From the NCBI GenBank assembly GCA_008933045.1, contig WBXJ01000198.1, positions 1 through 5,330 on the forward strand: a stretch of DNA of 5,330 bases, given 5' to 3'. Numbering within the stretch: position 1 is the stretch's first letter; the number at the start of each line of letters is the position of its first letter. The position numbers and the translations under genes were made by a program. Below, piece by piece: positions 1-5,330 of this stretch. The notes below the pieces were generated by a model, which ran no database searches, had not been told where the DNA came from, and saw only the letters and a program-made list of their open reading frames with translations. Source of the DNA: Verrucomicrobiota bacterium. Its GTDB lineage: Bacteria; Verrucomicrobiota; Verrucomicrobiia; Limisphaerales; SXQI01.

Positions 1-72
1 CACGATCTCTAAGTTGCCTAGTTTTGCAGACGGGGTCAACACTATTGCCTTTTGGGTTCTGCGATGTGGTAA

Positions 73-107
73 GTCGATGAGAATTAGGTCATTACGACGA
101 TTTTTTT
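73..107 (+). terminator. Possible intrinsic terminator of an upstream gene
   Basis: GTCGATGA (73-80) can pair with TCAT (89-92) and CGAC (95-98), giving 8 base pairs with a two-base TA bulge and an 8-base loop. Two bases later comes a run of seven T (101-107). A stem followed by a U-tract is the layout of a Rho-independent terminator on the + strand. The stem is only half GC and is bulged, so it would be weak. It would end transcription from a gene lying left of the window and separate it from the oxidase gene at 185. No upstream coding end is recognisable to confirm this. Confidence 0.3.
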
Positions 108-143
108 CATCAGCCAGTTACGCAATCTGGAAATGCAAATTGC

Positions 144-173
144 TTGAAGGTTCGTGTGGCATCGCCTTAAAGT
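144..173 (+). promoter_or_regulatory. Weak sigma70-like promoter candidate for the glcD-like gene
   Basis: TTGAAG (144-149) and TAAAGT (168-173) each match the -35 and -10 consensus at four of six positions and are 18 bases apart. Transcription would start near 180, leaving a leader of only about five bases before the ATG at 185. That would fit the absence of any Shine-Dalgarno sequence there. The match is modest and could arise by chance, and promoter consensus in this lineage is uncertain. Confidence 0.2.
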
Positions 174-184
174 AGTCATCCATT

Positions 185-1567
185 ATGGCCTTGGCTGAAA
201 GTATCCTAATCAACCTTCGTGTCCTGCTCGGAGCGGACCAAGTGTTCACCGCTCCCGAAGATCTGATCCCCTATTCCTTCGATGGGACCGCCGCTCTGCA
301 ACAAATGCCCGCTGCAGTGGTTTTTGTGCGCACGACCGACCAAATTTCGGAACTACTGAAGATGGCGAATCGGGACGGCCTCGCAGTCGTGACACGGGGT
401 TCTGGCACGGGATTGAGTGGGGGAAGCCTCCCGAGCGAGAATTGTGTGGTGATGTGTACCGTCAAGATGGATCGCATCTTGGAACTGGATCGAGCGAACC
501 TAACGCTTCTGGTCGAACCCGGCGTTACCACATTGCAGGTTTCGGACGCGGCGGTAGCCGCAGGATTATTTTACCCGCCAGACCCAGGCTCCATGAAAAT
601 TTCCACCATTGGAGGCAACGTGGCGGAAAATTCGGGTGGGTTGCGTGGCTTAAAATATGGCGTGACGCGCAATTATGTCATGGGAATGGAAGTGGTCCTG
701 CCTGAGGGTCAAGTGATGTGGCTCGGCAACAAGTGCGTGAAAGATGTCGCCGGCTACTCGCTCAAGGATGTTTTTGTGGGATCGGAAGGCACTCTGGGCG
801 TCATCACCAAGGTCTTGCTCCGTCTGATTCCCAAGCCCAAGGCCAAGAAGACCATGGTCGCTACTTTCTCGGCGATGGATCGAGCAGCGGAAGCCGTGTC
901 GGCGATTATCGCGGCGCAGATCATTCCCTGTACTCTGGAGTTTTTAGATCGAACCACAATCCATTGCGTGGAGGATTATGCGAAGATCGGTCTGCCACTC
1001 GATTGCGAGGCTCTGCTCCTGATCGAGTCCGACGGTCACCCTGCAGTGGTTGCGGAGGAGGCGGAGGAGATGGAGGCCATCTGTCGTAAGCTCGGAGCGA
1101 TCGAAGTCCGGGTTGCCAAGGACGATGAGGAGGCGAACAAACTAGCAAATGCGCGACGGTCCGCGTTCTCCGCCCTGGCCCGAGTTGCTCCCACCACCAT
1201 CCTAGAGGATGCGACGGTCCCTCGAAGCGAGCTCGCAAAAATGATCAGGTTCGTGGAAGTCATTGCGCGAAAATATAACCTCCGGATCGGAACGTTTGGG
1301 CACATGGGCGATGGCAATTTGCATCCCACCTTTCTCACCGACGAACGCAATAAAGACGAAATGCATCGGGTGGAATTGGCGTTTCACGAGATTTTTGACG
1401 AGGCCATCCGCTTGGGGGGAACGATCACTGGCGAGCATGGAATCGGGTTAGCAAAGAAGTCATTCCTACCCAAGTTCGCTGGCGATGCCGCCATGCAAGT
1501 CATGCGCGAATTACGCCGAGCACTCGACCCCAAACGGGTGCTGAATCCTGGAAAAATGTTTGATTGA
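185..1567 (+). CDS. glcD: FAD-linked 2-hydroxy acid oxidase/dehydrogenase, GlcD family
   Basis: A 460-residue flavoenzyme of the VAO/PCMH fold. Members oxidise glycolate, D-lactate or related D-2-hydroxy acids and pass electrons to partner subunits or quinones. The N-terminal FAD-binding domain (about 1-215) has RGSGTGLSGG at 71-80, PDPGS at 132-136, TIGGNVAENSGG at 141-152 and VGSEGTLGVIT at 198-208. The C-terminal FAD-oxidase domain has GHMGDGNLH at 372-380, GEHGIG at 416-421 and NPGK at 454-457. H373, H380 and E417 fall at the spacing of the metal-binding His/His/Glu set of D-2-hydroxy acid dehydrogenases. Length is normal for GlcD; there is no fused Fe-S domain. In E. coli glycolate oxidase GlcD works with GlcE and GlcF, but neither is present here, so the substrate could be glycolate, D-lactate or another 2-hydroxy acid. 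The ATG at 185 gives the usual family N-terminus (LGADQVFTAPEDLIPYSFDG), although no Shine-Dalgarno precedes it. The family is certain; the exact substrate is not. Confidence 0.9.
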   Translation: MALAESILINLRVLLGADQVFTAPEDLIPYSFDGTAALQQMPAAVVFVRTTDQISELLKMANRDGLAVVTRGSGTGLSGGSLPSENCVVMCTVKMDRILELDRANLTLLVEPGVTTLQVSDAAVAAGLFYPPDPGSMKISTIGGNVAENSGGLRGLKYGVTRNYVMGMEVVLPEGQVMWLGNKCVKDVAGYSLKDVFVGSEGTLGVITKVLLRLIPKPKAKKTMVATFSAMDRAAEAVSAIIAAQIIPCTLEFLDRTTIHCVEDYAKIGLPLDCEALLLIESDGHPAVVAEEAEEMEAICRKLGAIEVRVAKDDEEANKLANARRSAFSALARVAPTTILEDATVPRSELAKMIRFVEVIARKYNLRIGTFGHMGDGNLHPTFLTDERNKDEMHRVELAFHEIFDEAIRLGGTITGEHGIGLAKKSFLPKFAGDAAMQVMRELRRALDPKRVLNPGKMFD

Positions 1568-1650
1568 AATCTCGCCATCGTGCGATTGATAGGACTATGG
1601 TCTGCGAACTGATACACAACACGACCCCAAGCATTGTGATCTTTTAATCT

Positions 1651-3003
1651 ATGCTAAAGACTGAGTATTTATCTGCGCCACTCAAAACCACCACCACCCC
1701 GGCGGGAATTCCTTACATTATCGGAAACGAAATGGTGGAGCGGTTTTGTTACTATGGATTGCGTGCGATCCTAGTGGTTTTCATGACGCAATACATGCTC
1801 AATGCGTCCGGTAAACCAGATCACCTCACCGACGCCCAGGCCCGCGAGTATTACCACCTGTTTGTCAGTGCCGTTTATTTTTTCCCCTTTCTGGGCGCGA
1901 TTCTCGCAGACGCCTTTTTAGGTAAGTATCGAACCATCCTCCTTCTTTCCATGGTGTATTGTGCGGGTCCCTTATATCTGGCTTGGGATCACACGCGGTT
2001 CGGCATGATTATCGGTCTGACCCTCATCGCGATTGGATCGGGAGGGATCAAGCCCTGCGTGTCTGCGCATGTCGGCGATCAATTTGGAGCCTCCAACCAG
2101 CATCTGTTATCACGGGTTTTTGGATGGTTTTATTTTTCGATCAATTTCGGTTCCACCTTCAGCACTCTGCTCATTCCTTGGATGTTGGAACATTGGGGGC
2201 CGACCTGGGCCTTTGGTTTGCCGGGTATCTTAATGATGTTGGCGACGTTCGTATTTTGGATGGGCCGTCGGGTCTTCATCCATATCCCACCGGGTGGAAA
2301 CGCCTTTTTGCGCGAGTCCTTCAGTAAAGAGGGCCTGGCTTCCGTAGGAAAGTTGGTCATCATCTACTTTTTCATCGCAATCTTTTGGTCCCTCTGGGAT
2401 CAAACCGCCTCAGCATGGGTGCTTCAGGCCGCTCATTTAGACCTCAATTTTCTAGGTTGGAAACCGCTCCCCTCACAGATTCAAGTTCTCAACCCGATCT
2501 TCACCCTAACTTTTATCCCTATCTTCAACTACGCGATCTACCCTGCGATTAACCGCGTTTTCAAACTGACTCCGTTACGCAAAATTGGCTTAGGTTTGTT
2601 CCTAACCGCAACCTGCTTCCTCATTCCCGCTTGGTTAGAAACGCAAATCGCTGCTGGTGCCAAGCCTGGTCTCGGTTGGCAGGTGCTGGCCTTCGCCTTG
2701 ATCACTGGTGCCGAAGTCATGGTTTCGATCACAGGATTGGAGTTCGCGTATACCCAAGCACCCAAACGCATGAAGAGCCTCGTCATGAGCTTCTACCTGC
2801 TCTCCGTCTCGCTGGGAAACCTCTTCACCGCGCTCGTGAACCACTTCATTCAGAACCCCGATGGCACCTCCAAACTAGCCGGTGCTGCCTACTACAACTT
2901 TTTCAGCGTGCTCATGCTAGTCACCGCCGTGATCTTCGTCTTCGTAGCCATCCGGTACAAAGAAAAGACCTACATCCAAGACGAGAGCTCCGCGACCGCC
3001 TGA
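1651..3003 (+). CDS. POT/PTR2-family proton-coupled oligopeptide transporter
   Basis: A 450-residue inner-membrane major-facilitator protein that should import di- or tripeptides with protons. POT hallmarks appear in order: the TM1 ExxER motif as E27, E30 and R31 followed by FCYYG; GKYRTI at 91-96 after TM2; GSGGIKPCVSAHVGDQF at 129-145; the PTR2 signature FYFSINFGS at 160-168; FWSLWDQTASAW at 245-256; QVLNPIFTLTFIPIF at 278-292; and EFAYTQAPKRMKS at 364-376 followed by GN at 389-390. Hydrophobicity by eye suggests 12 membrane helices, near 33-50, 68-90, 94-112, 117-136, 153-177, 185-206, 234-256, 281-303, 312-330, 343-365, 377-400 and 414-434. The loop between helices 6 and 7 (about 208-233) is short, so the two extra helices (HA/HB) of many bacterial POTs seem absent; this also explains the modest length. 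The gene starts 83 bases after the oxidase gene. No Shine-Dalgarno precedes the ATG, but it leaves a short tail before TM1 as expected. Substrate range cannot be read from sequence; the family also includes nitrate and other carriers. Confidence 0.92.
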   Translation: MLKTEYLSAPLKTTTTPAGIPYIIGNEMVERFCYYGLRAILVVFMTQYMLNASGKPDHLTDAQAREYYHLFVSAVYFFPFLGAILADAFLGKYRTILLLSMVYCAGPLYLAWDHTRFGMIIGLTLIAIGSGGIKPCVSAHVGDQFGASNQHLLSRVFGWFYFSINFGSTFSTLLIPWMLEHWGPTWAFGLPGILMMLATFVFWMGRRVFIHIPPGGNAFLRESFSKEGLASVGKLVIIYFFIAIFWSLWDQTASAWVLQAAHLDLNFLGWKPLPSQIQVLNPIFTLTFIPIFNYAIYPAINRVFKLTPLRKIGLGLFLTATCFLIPAWLETQIAAGAKPGLGWQVLAFALITGAEVMVSITGLEFAYTQAPKRMKSLVMSFYLLSVSLGNLFTALVNHFIQNPDGTSKLAGAAYYNFFSVLMLVTAVIFVFVAIRYKEKTYIQDESSATA

Positions 3004-3026
3004 CCCATCGGAGATATTCTCAGCAT

Positions 3027-3056
3027 CTTTGTGATCTCTGTGTGCTTTGCGGTTAA
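3027..3056. repeat. Three-unit 9-base periodic intergenic repeat ending in TAA
   Basis: Three imperfect 9-base units follow one another: CTTTGTGAT (3027-3035), CTCTGTGTG (3036-3044) and CTTTGCGGT (3045-3053), then TAA (3054-3056). All have the form C-[TC]-[TC]-T-G-[TC]-G plus two bases. The element starts 23 bases after the transporter stop codon. From memory, similar CTTTGTG/CTCTGTG/CTTTGTGGTTAA strings recur between genes in Verrucomicrobiota and other environmental bacteria, but I could not verify this. Its function is unknown; it does not form a hairpin and is not a terminator by itself. Confidence 0.5.
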
Positions 3057-3126
3057 TTGGCGCAGCGCGGCTTAAAGTCTAGGCTTGCTGACGTTGGGTT
3101 GTTTGTTACAGTTTTGTTTCGAAATA

Positions 3127-3177
3127 GCCACCTTTACGGGTGGTCTTTAAGTTTTGACCTTCGACGGTGGAGGTCGA
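3127..3177 (+). promoter_or_regulatory. prs leader: two stem-loops, the second covering the ribosome binding site
   Basis: The first hairpin pairs CCACC (3128-3132) with GGTGG (3139-3143) around a 6-base loop, with a possible extra G-U pair. The second pairs UUGACCUUC (3154-3162) with GGAGGUCGA (3169-3177), giving nine pairs (two G-U) and a 6-base loop. This buries the whole GGAGG and the A of the start codon. The parts could re-pair: GGTC (3142-3145) can bind GACC (3156-3159), and CCACC can bind a second GGTGG (3166-3170). The pairings are visible in the sequence. That they control translation of prs is an inference; a short unselected stem is the alternative. Confidence 0.4.
3169..3174 (+). 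promoter_or_regulatory. Shine-Dalgarno sequence deciding the prs start
   Basis: GGAGGT matches the anti-Shine-Dalgarno sequence well. Only two bases lie between it and the ATG at 3177, a tight spacing. It is the strongest ribosome binding site in the window and supports the ATG at 3177 over a TTG at 3057, which merely follows an in-frame TAA. The tight spacing leaves a small chance that the GTG at 3198 is used instead. Confidence 0.6.
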
Positions 3178-4142
3178 TGGTTGCGGATTCAATCGACGTG
3201 AAAATTTTTGCTGGGACATCAAATCAACCGTTGGCTAATTCGATCGCGCAATCGATCGGCATGGAGCTGGGGAAGTGTACTGTCAGCGCGTTTCCTGACG
3301 GTGAGACATTTGTCAAAATTGATGAGAATGTGCGCGGGCAAGATGTTTTTATTGTCCAATCCACGAGTCCACCGACGAATCATCATTTGATGGAAATGTT
3401 CATCATGATGGATGCGCTTCGTCGAGCGAGTGCGTTGAGGATCACGGCCGTGCTGCCCTTTTATGGGTATGCTCGCCAGGATCGAAAGGATCAACCTCGA
3501 GTTCCGATCACGGCAAAGTTGGTGGCGAATCTTTTGGTGGCCGCTGGGGCGAATCGTGTTTTGACGATGGATTTGCACGCACAGCAAATTCAAGGTTTTT
3601 TTGATATTCCGGTGGATCATCTTTATGCATCGCCGGTGATGTTCGAATACCTGAAGTCGAAGCGTCTGGAGAATTTGGTGGTGGTGAGTCCTGATGTGGG
3701 CGGTCTGAAGATGGCGCACGCCTATTCCCAGTTTCTCGGCGCAGGGTTGGCGATTGTCGCCAAGCAACGGAAGAGTGCTACCGAAGTGGAATCTGTGACG
3801 GTGATCGGGGAGATCCGAGGGAAGACGGTGTTGATAGTGGATGATTTGACGGAGACGGCGGGCACGCTGACGGCTGCGGCGACGTTGTTGCGGGCGGAAG
3901 GCGCGGAGAAGATTATCGCCTGCGTGTCGCATGCAATCCTGAACGATTTGGGGATTGAGCGGCTTAAAAAATCATGTATTGACGAATTGATCACAACTGA
4001 TACGGTTCTCCGCCCTGAGATTGACGGGGTGAAAATTACGACCTTGTCGGTTGCAGGATTGTTGGGCGAAGCCATCAAGCGGATTCATAGTAATTCGTCG
4101 GTCACTTCGCTGTTTGAATTTAAAGGCGGGCGCACTAGTTGA
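3177..4142 (+). CDS. prs: Ribose-phosphate pyrophosphokinase (PRPP synthase)
   Basis: A 321-residue cytoplasmic class I PRPP synthase, which makes 5-phosphoribosyl-1-pyrophosphate from ribose 5-phosphate and ATP. PRPP feeds purine, pyrimidine, NAD, histidine and tryptophan synthesis. Visible motifs are FPDGE (39-43), YGYARQDRK (96-104), RVPITAKLVANLL (108-120), the PRPP synthase signature DLHAQQIQGFFDIPVDHLY (132-150, with H134), SPDVGG (171-176), the catalytic flexible loop with K196 and R198, and the ribose-phosphate loop VDDLTETAGTL (221-231). Length is typical (about 310-320). In the last motif the usual DDxxDT acid is Glu (E226), a conservative change. The ATG at 3177 is chosen because the protein then begins, as in the family, just before the KIFAGTSN strand, and it has a GGAGG site. 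A further 40 codons are open upstream to a TTG at 3057, but they look unlike the family. The gene is followed by rplY and pth, as in Bacillus prs-ctc-spoVC. Confidence 0.96.
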   Translation: MVADSIDVKIFAGTSNQPLANSIAQSIGMELGKCTVSAFPDGETFVKIDENVRGQDVFIVQSTSPPTNHHLMEMFIMMDALRRASALRITAVLPFYGYARQDRKDQPRVPITAKLVANLLVAAGANRVLTMDLHAQQIQGFFDIPVDHLYASPVMFEYLKSKRLENLVVVSPDVGGLKMAHAYSQFLGAGLAIVAKQRKSATEVESVTVIGEIRGKTVLIVDDLTETAGTLTAAATLLRAEGAEKIIACVSHAILNDLGIERLKKSCIDELITTDTVLRPEIDGVKITTLSVAGLLGEAIKRIHSNSSVTSLFEFKGGRTS

Positions 4143-4231
4143 GGGCCCGTAGATAAAGTTTGAGCGGCTCCCAGACGCCTTTGCTTTCGTGTGGAAAGTG
4201 GAAGGGGTGCAGGGCTGACTCGTTGAATTGT

Positions 4232-4236
4232 AGGTG
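4232..4236 (+). promoter_or_regulatory. Ribosome binding site of rplY
   Basis: AGGTG lies eight bases before the ATG at 4245, a usual spacing. An in-frame TGA at 4224-4226 excludes any start farther upstream, so the ATG at 4245 is well fixed. Confidence 0.55.
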
Positions 4237-4244
4237 TTTTTAAG

Positions 4245-4952
4245 ATGAAATCTGTTCCGATGACGGCTTATCCCCGCACTGCGACTCGTCGCGGCGGTGT
4301 CAAACAATTGCGTGCTTCTGGCCGTGTTCCAGCGGTGATCTACGGTCGCCTCAATGCGCCCGAAAACCTCGAGTTGATCAGCCGTGATCTTGAGACCTTG
4401 ATCCATGGTGCTGTTTCCGAAAACATTCTGGTTGACCTGACGGTTGTCGGCGATTCCAAGGGCCAACGTTTAGCTTTGCTGCAAGAGGTGCAACATCATC
4501 CTTTGGTGAGAAATGTGCTTCATGTCGATCTTCACGAAGTCGCTGAAAACGAGACGGTCACTGTCTTTGTGCCAGTCGAAACAACCGGTGAGCCTGTCGG
4601 AGTTAAATCGGGTGGCGGAACCTTGGAACATGTCCTCTTTCGCATCAAGGTTCGCTCGTTGCCGAAGAATTTACCCGAGGCTTTGGTTCTTGATGTCAGC
4701 CATCTCGCAGTTGGAACCTCCATTCACTTGGGGGATATTCAAGCTCCTGCAGGTGTGGAAATTTTGGGCGAGCGGAAACTCACAGTGGTTGCTGTCGCCG
4801 CACCGTTGACGGAAGCAGCGGAAACTGCAGCGACTGATGCTGCCGGCGCCACCGTGCAACCCGAGATGATCAAGGAGAAGAAGGACGCAGCAGCTCCTGC
4901 CCCAGCGGACAAGAAAGCTGGAGATAAAAAACCTGCTGCCAAGAAGAAGTAA
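4245..4952 (+). CDS. rplY: Large-subunit ribosomal protein bL25, long Ctc/TL5 form
   Basis: A 235-residue protein that binds 5S rRNA in the 50S subunit. The N-terminal 5S-binding domain (about 5-98) carries RRGGVKQLRASGRVPAVIYG (15-34) and the hallmark EVQHHPLVRNVLHVDLHEV (81-99). The C-terminal beta-rich TL5/Ctc domain (about 103-187) includes VPVETTGEPVGVKSGG (109-124), the LPKNLPEAL stretch (139-147) and DIQAPAGVEIL (164-174). It is thus the two-domain form of Thermus TL5 and Bacillus Ctc, not the short E. coli form of about 94 residues. Residues 188-235 are a low-complexity tail, Ala-rich then Lys/Pro/Ala-rich and ending KKPAAKKK, probably disordered and perhaps binding RNA. The gap to prs is 102 bases, in which I saw no clear terminator or promoter, so co-transcription with prs is likely but not shown. 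In Bacillus, Ctc is also a general stress protein; whether that holds here is unknown. Confidence 0.96.
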   Translation: MKSVPMTAYPRTATRRGGVKQLRASGRVPAVIYGRLNAPENLELISRDLETLIHGAVSENILVDLTVVGDSKGQRLALLQEVQHHPLVRNVLHVDLHEVAENETVTVFVPVETTGEPVGVKSGGGTLEHVLFRIKVRSLPKNLPEALVLDVSHLAVGTSIHLGDIQAPAGVEILGERKLTVVAVAAPLTEAAETAATDAAGATVQPEMIKEKKDAAAPAPADKKAGDKKPAAKKK

Positions 4953-4964
4953 CAAGATTTGCAC

Positions 4965-4993
4965 AGGACACGTTGGGGAAACCAGCGTGTTCT
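4965..4993 (+). promoter_or_regulatory. 12-bp stem-loop between rplY and pth
   Basis: AGGACACGTTGG (4965-4976) pairs fully with CCAGCGTGTTCT (4982-4993), with two G-U pairs and a GGAAA loop. It begins 12 bases after the rplY stop and ends 19 bases before the pth ATG. It is the strongest hairpin I found in the window. No T-run follows (next bases TGAGGCTCTG), so a standard Rho-independent terminator is unlikely. Possible roles are mRNA processing or stability, weak attenuation of pth, or a protein-binding site. Only the structure is seen; the role is inferred. Confidence 0.55.
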
Positions 4994-5012
4994 GAGGCTC
5001 TGTTTCCTAACC

Positions 5013-5330
5013 ATGGGCCCGGTTCACTTAATTGTTGGCTTAGGGAATCCGGGAGCGGAGTATGAGAACACGCGGCATAATGCGGGGTTCTTGGTGTTGG
5101 AACGGTTGGCCGGTCGCTATCGCTGCGGTTGGAGCCATGAGCGCAAAATGCAGTCACGGTTGGCGAAGGTTGTGGTGATGGGTCGAAACGTGTGGTTGAG
5201 CCAACCCCAGACGTTCATGAATTTGAGCGGTGACGCAGTCGGACGGTTGGTGGATTATTACCAAGTCGGGACGGAGCAGTTGATGATCGTGGTGGATGAT
5301 GCGGATCTACCGCTCGGTCAATTACGACTC
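5013..5330 (+). CDS. pth: Peptidyl-tRNA hydrolase, 5' part (cut by window end)
   Basis: The first 106 residues of a Pth enzyme, which releases peptides from prematurely dropped peptidyl-tRNAs so that the tRNA can be reused; it is a cytoplasmic essential enzyme in many bacteria. Family motifs are LIVGLGNPGAEYENTRHNAG (6-25), with N12 and catalytic H22 (E. coli N10 and H20), QPQTFMNLSG (64-73), with N70 (E. coli N68), and VDDADLPLG (94-102), where D95 aligns with E. coli D93. The frame stays open to the last base, and about 80-100 C-terminal residues should lie beyond the window. The ATG at 5013 gives the normal family N-terminus; the nearest Shine-Dalgarno-like GAGG (4994-4997) is too far away to be convincing. 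The gene is in the same frame as rplY, with only the rplY TAA between them. Its position after prs and rplY matches spoVC (pth) of Bacillus. Confidence 0.95.
   Translation, partial: MGPVHLIVGLGNPGAEYENTRHNAGFLVLERLAGRYRCGWSHERKMQSRLAKVVVMGRNVWLSQPQTFMNLSGDAVGRLVDYYQVGTEQLMIVVDDADLPLGQLRL

Noticed and set aside
2..169. Open frame from the window edge to a TAG, possible 3' end of an upstream gene
   Set aside because: About 55 codons are open, but the peptide (Arg/Ser/Cys-rich) looks unlike a conserved protein end and it crosses the candidate terminator; not supportable as a CDS.
921..1238. Minus-strand open frame inside the oxidase gene with a Pro run
   Set aside because: The proline run is the reverse of the GAG/GCG-rich Glu/Ala stretch of the real gene; no independent coding signal.
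1568..1650. Terminator or promoter between the oxidase and transporter genes
   Set aside because: I found only 4-bp inverted repeats and no T-run after a stem; TTTAAT at 1643-1648 has no -35 partner and is too close to the ATG.
3085..3112. Promoter-like TTGCTG / TACAGT with 16-base spacing before prs
   Set aside because: Only three and four of six consensus positions match; too weak to annotate without transcript data.
3057..3176. 40-codon N-terminal extension of prs from a TTG
   Set aside because: The TTG simply follows an in-frame TAA, has no ribosome binding site, overlaps the leader hairpins, and the extra residues do not resemble PRPP synthases, which begin near the ATG at 3177.
3219..3932. 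Large open frame (237 codons) on the minus strand inside prs
   Set aside because: It lies wholly antisense to a clearly conserved gene, is rich in Arg/His/Gln as expected of a shadow frame, and shows no domain.
4143..4244. Regulatory structures in the prs-rplY gap
   Set aside because: Only a GGGCCC palindrome (4143-4148) and a 5-bp CTTTC/GAAAG hairpin (4184-4198) are seen, with no T-run and no promoter worth calling.

Overview
This looks like a chromosomal segment of a mid-GC bacterium in which every gene lies on the + strand. The best lineage guess is Verrucomicrobiota, possibly the Pedosphaera/Limisphaerales side. It rests on remembered resemblance of the L25 N-terminus (MKSVPMTAYPRTATRRGGVK), of the PRPP synthase stretch SPDVGGLKMAHAY, and of a short 9-base periodic intergenic repeat. 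None of this could be tested by search. Gene content is ordinary housekeeping and metabolic; I see no transposase, tRNA, rRNA, CRISPR array or phage gene.

Layout: positions 1-184 are non-coding as far as I can tell. They hold a possible terminator for an upstream gene (73-107) and a weak promoter candidate (144-173). A GlcD-type FAD-linked 2-hydroxy acid oxidase/dehydrogenase follows (185-1567), without GlcE or GlcF partners in view. After 83 bases comes a POT/PTR2-family proton-coupled peptide transporter (1651-3003). The next gap (3004-3176) holds a three-unit 9-base repeat and the leader of prs. In that leader a 9-bp hairpin would cover the Shine-Dalgarno sequence. prs (3177-4142), rplY/ctc (4245-4952) and the 5' part of pth (5013-5330, cut by the window edge) follow.

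The order prs-rplY(ctc)-pth matches the classical Bacillus subtilis prs-ctc-spoVC cluster. It joins PRPP supply for nucleotide synthesis with a 5S-rRNA-binding ribosomal protein and the peptidyl-tRNA recycling enzyme. A 12-bp hairpin without a U-tract lies between rplY and pth. These two genes are in the same reading frame, separated by a single TAA and 20 open codons.

I found no convincing new multi-gene system. The best leads are the two RNA structures (prs leader and rplY-pth junction) and the intergenic repeat.
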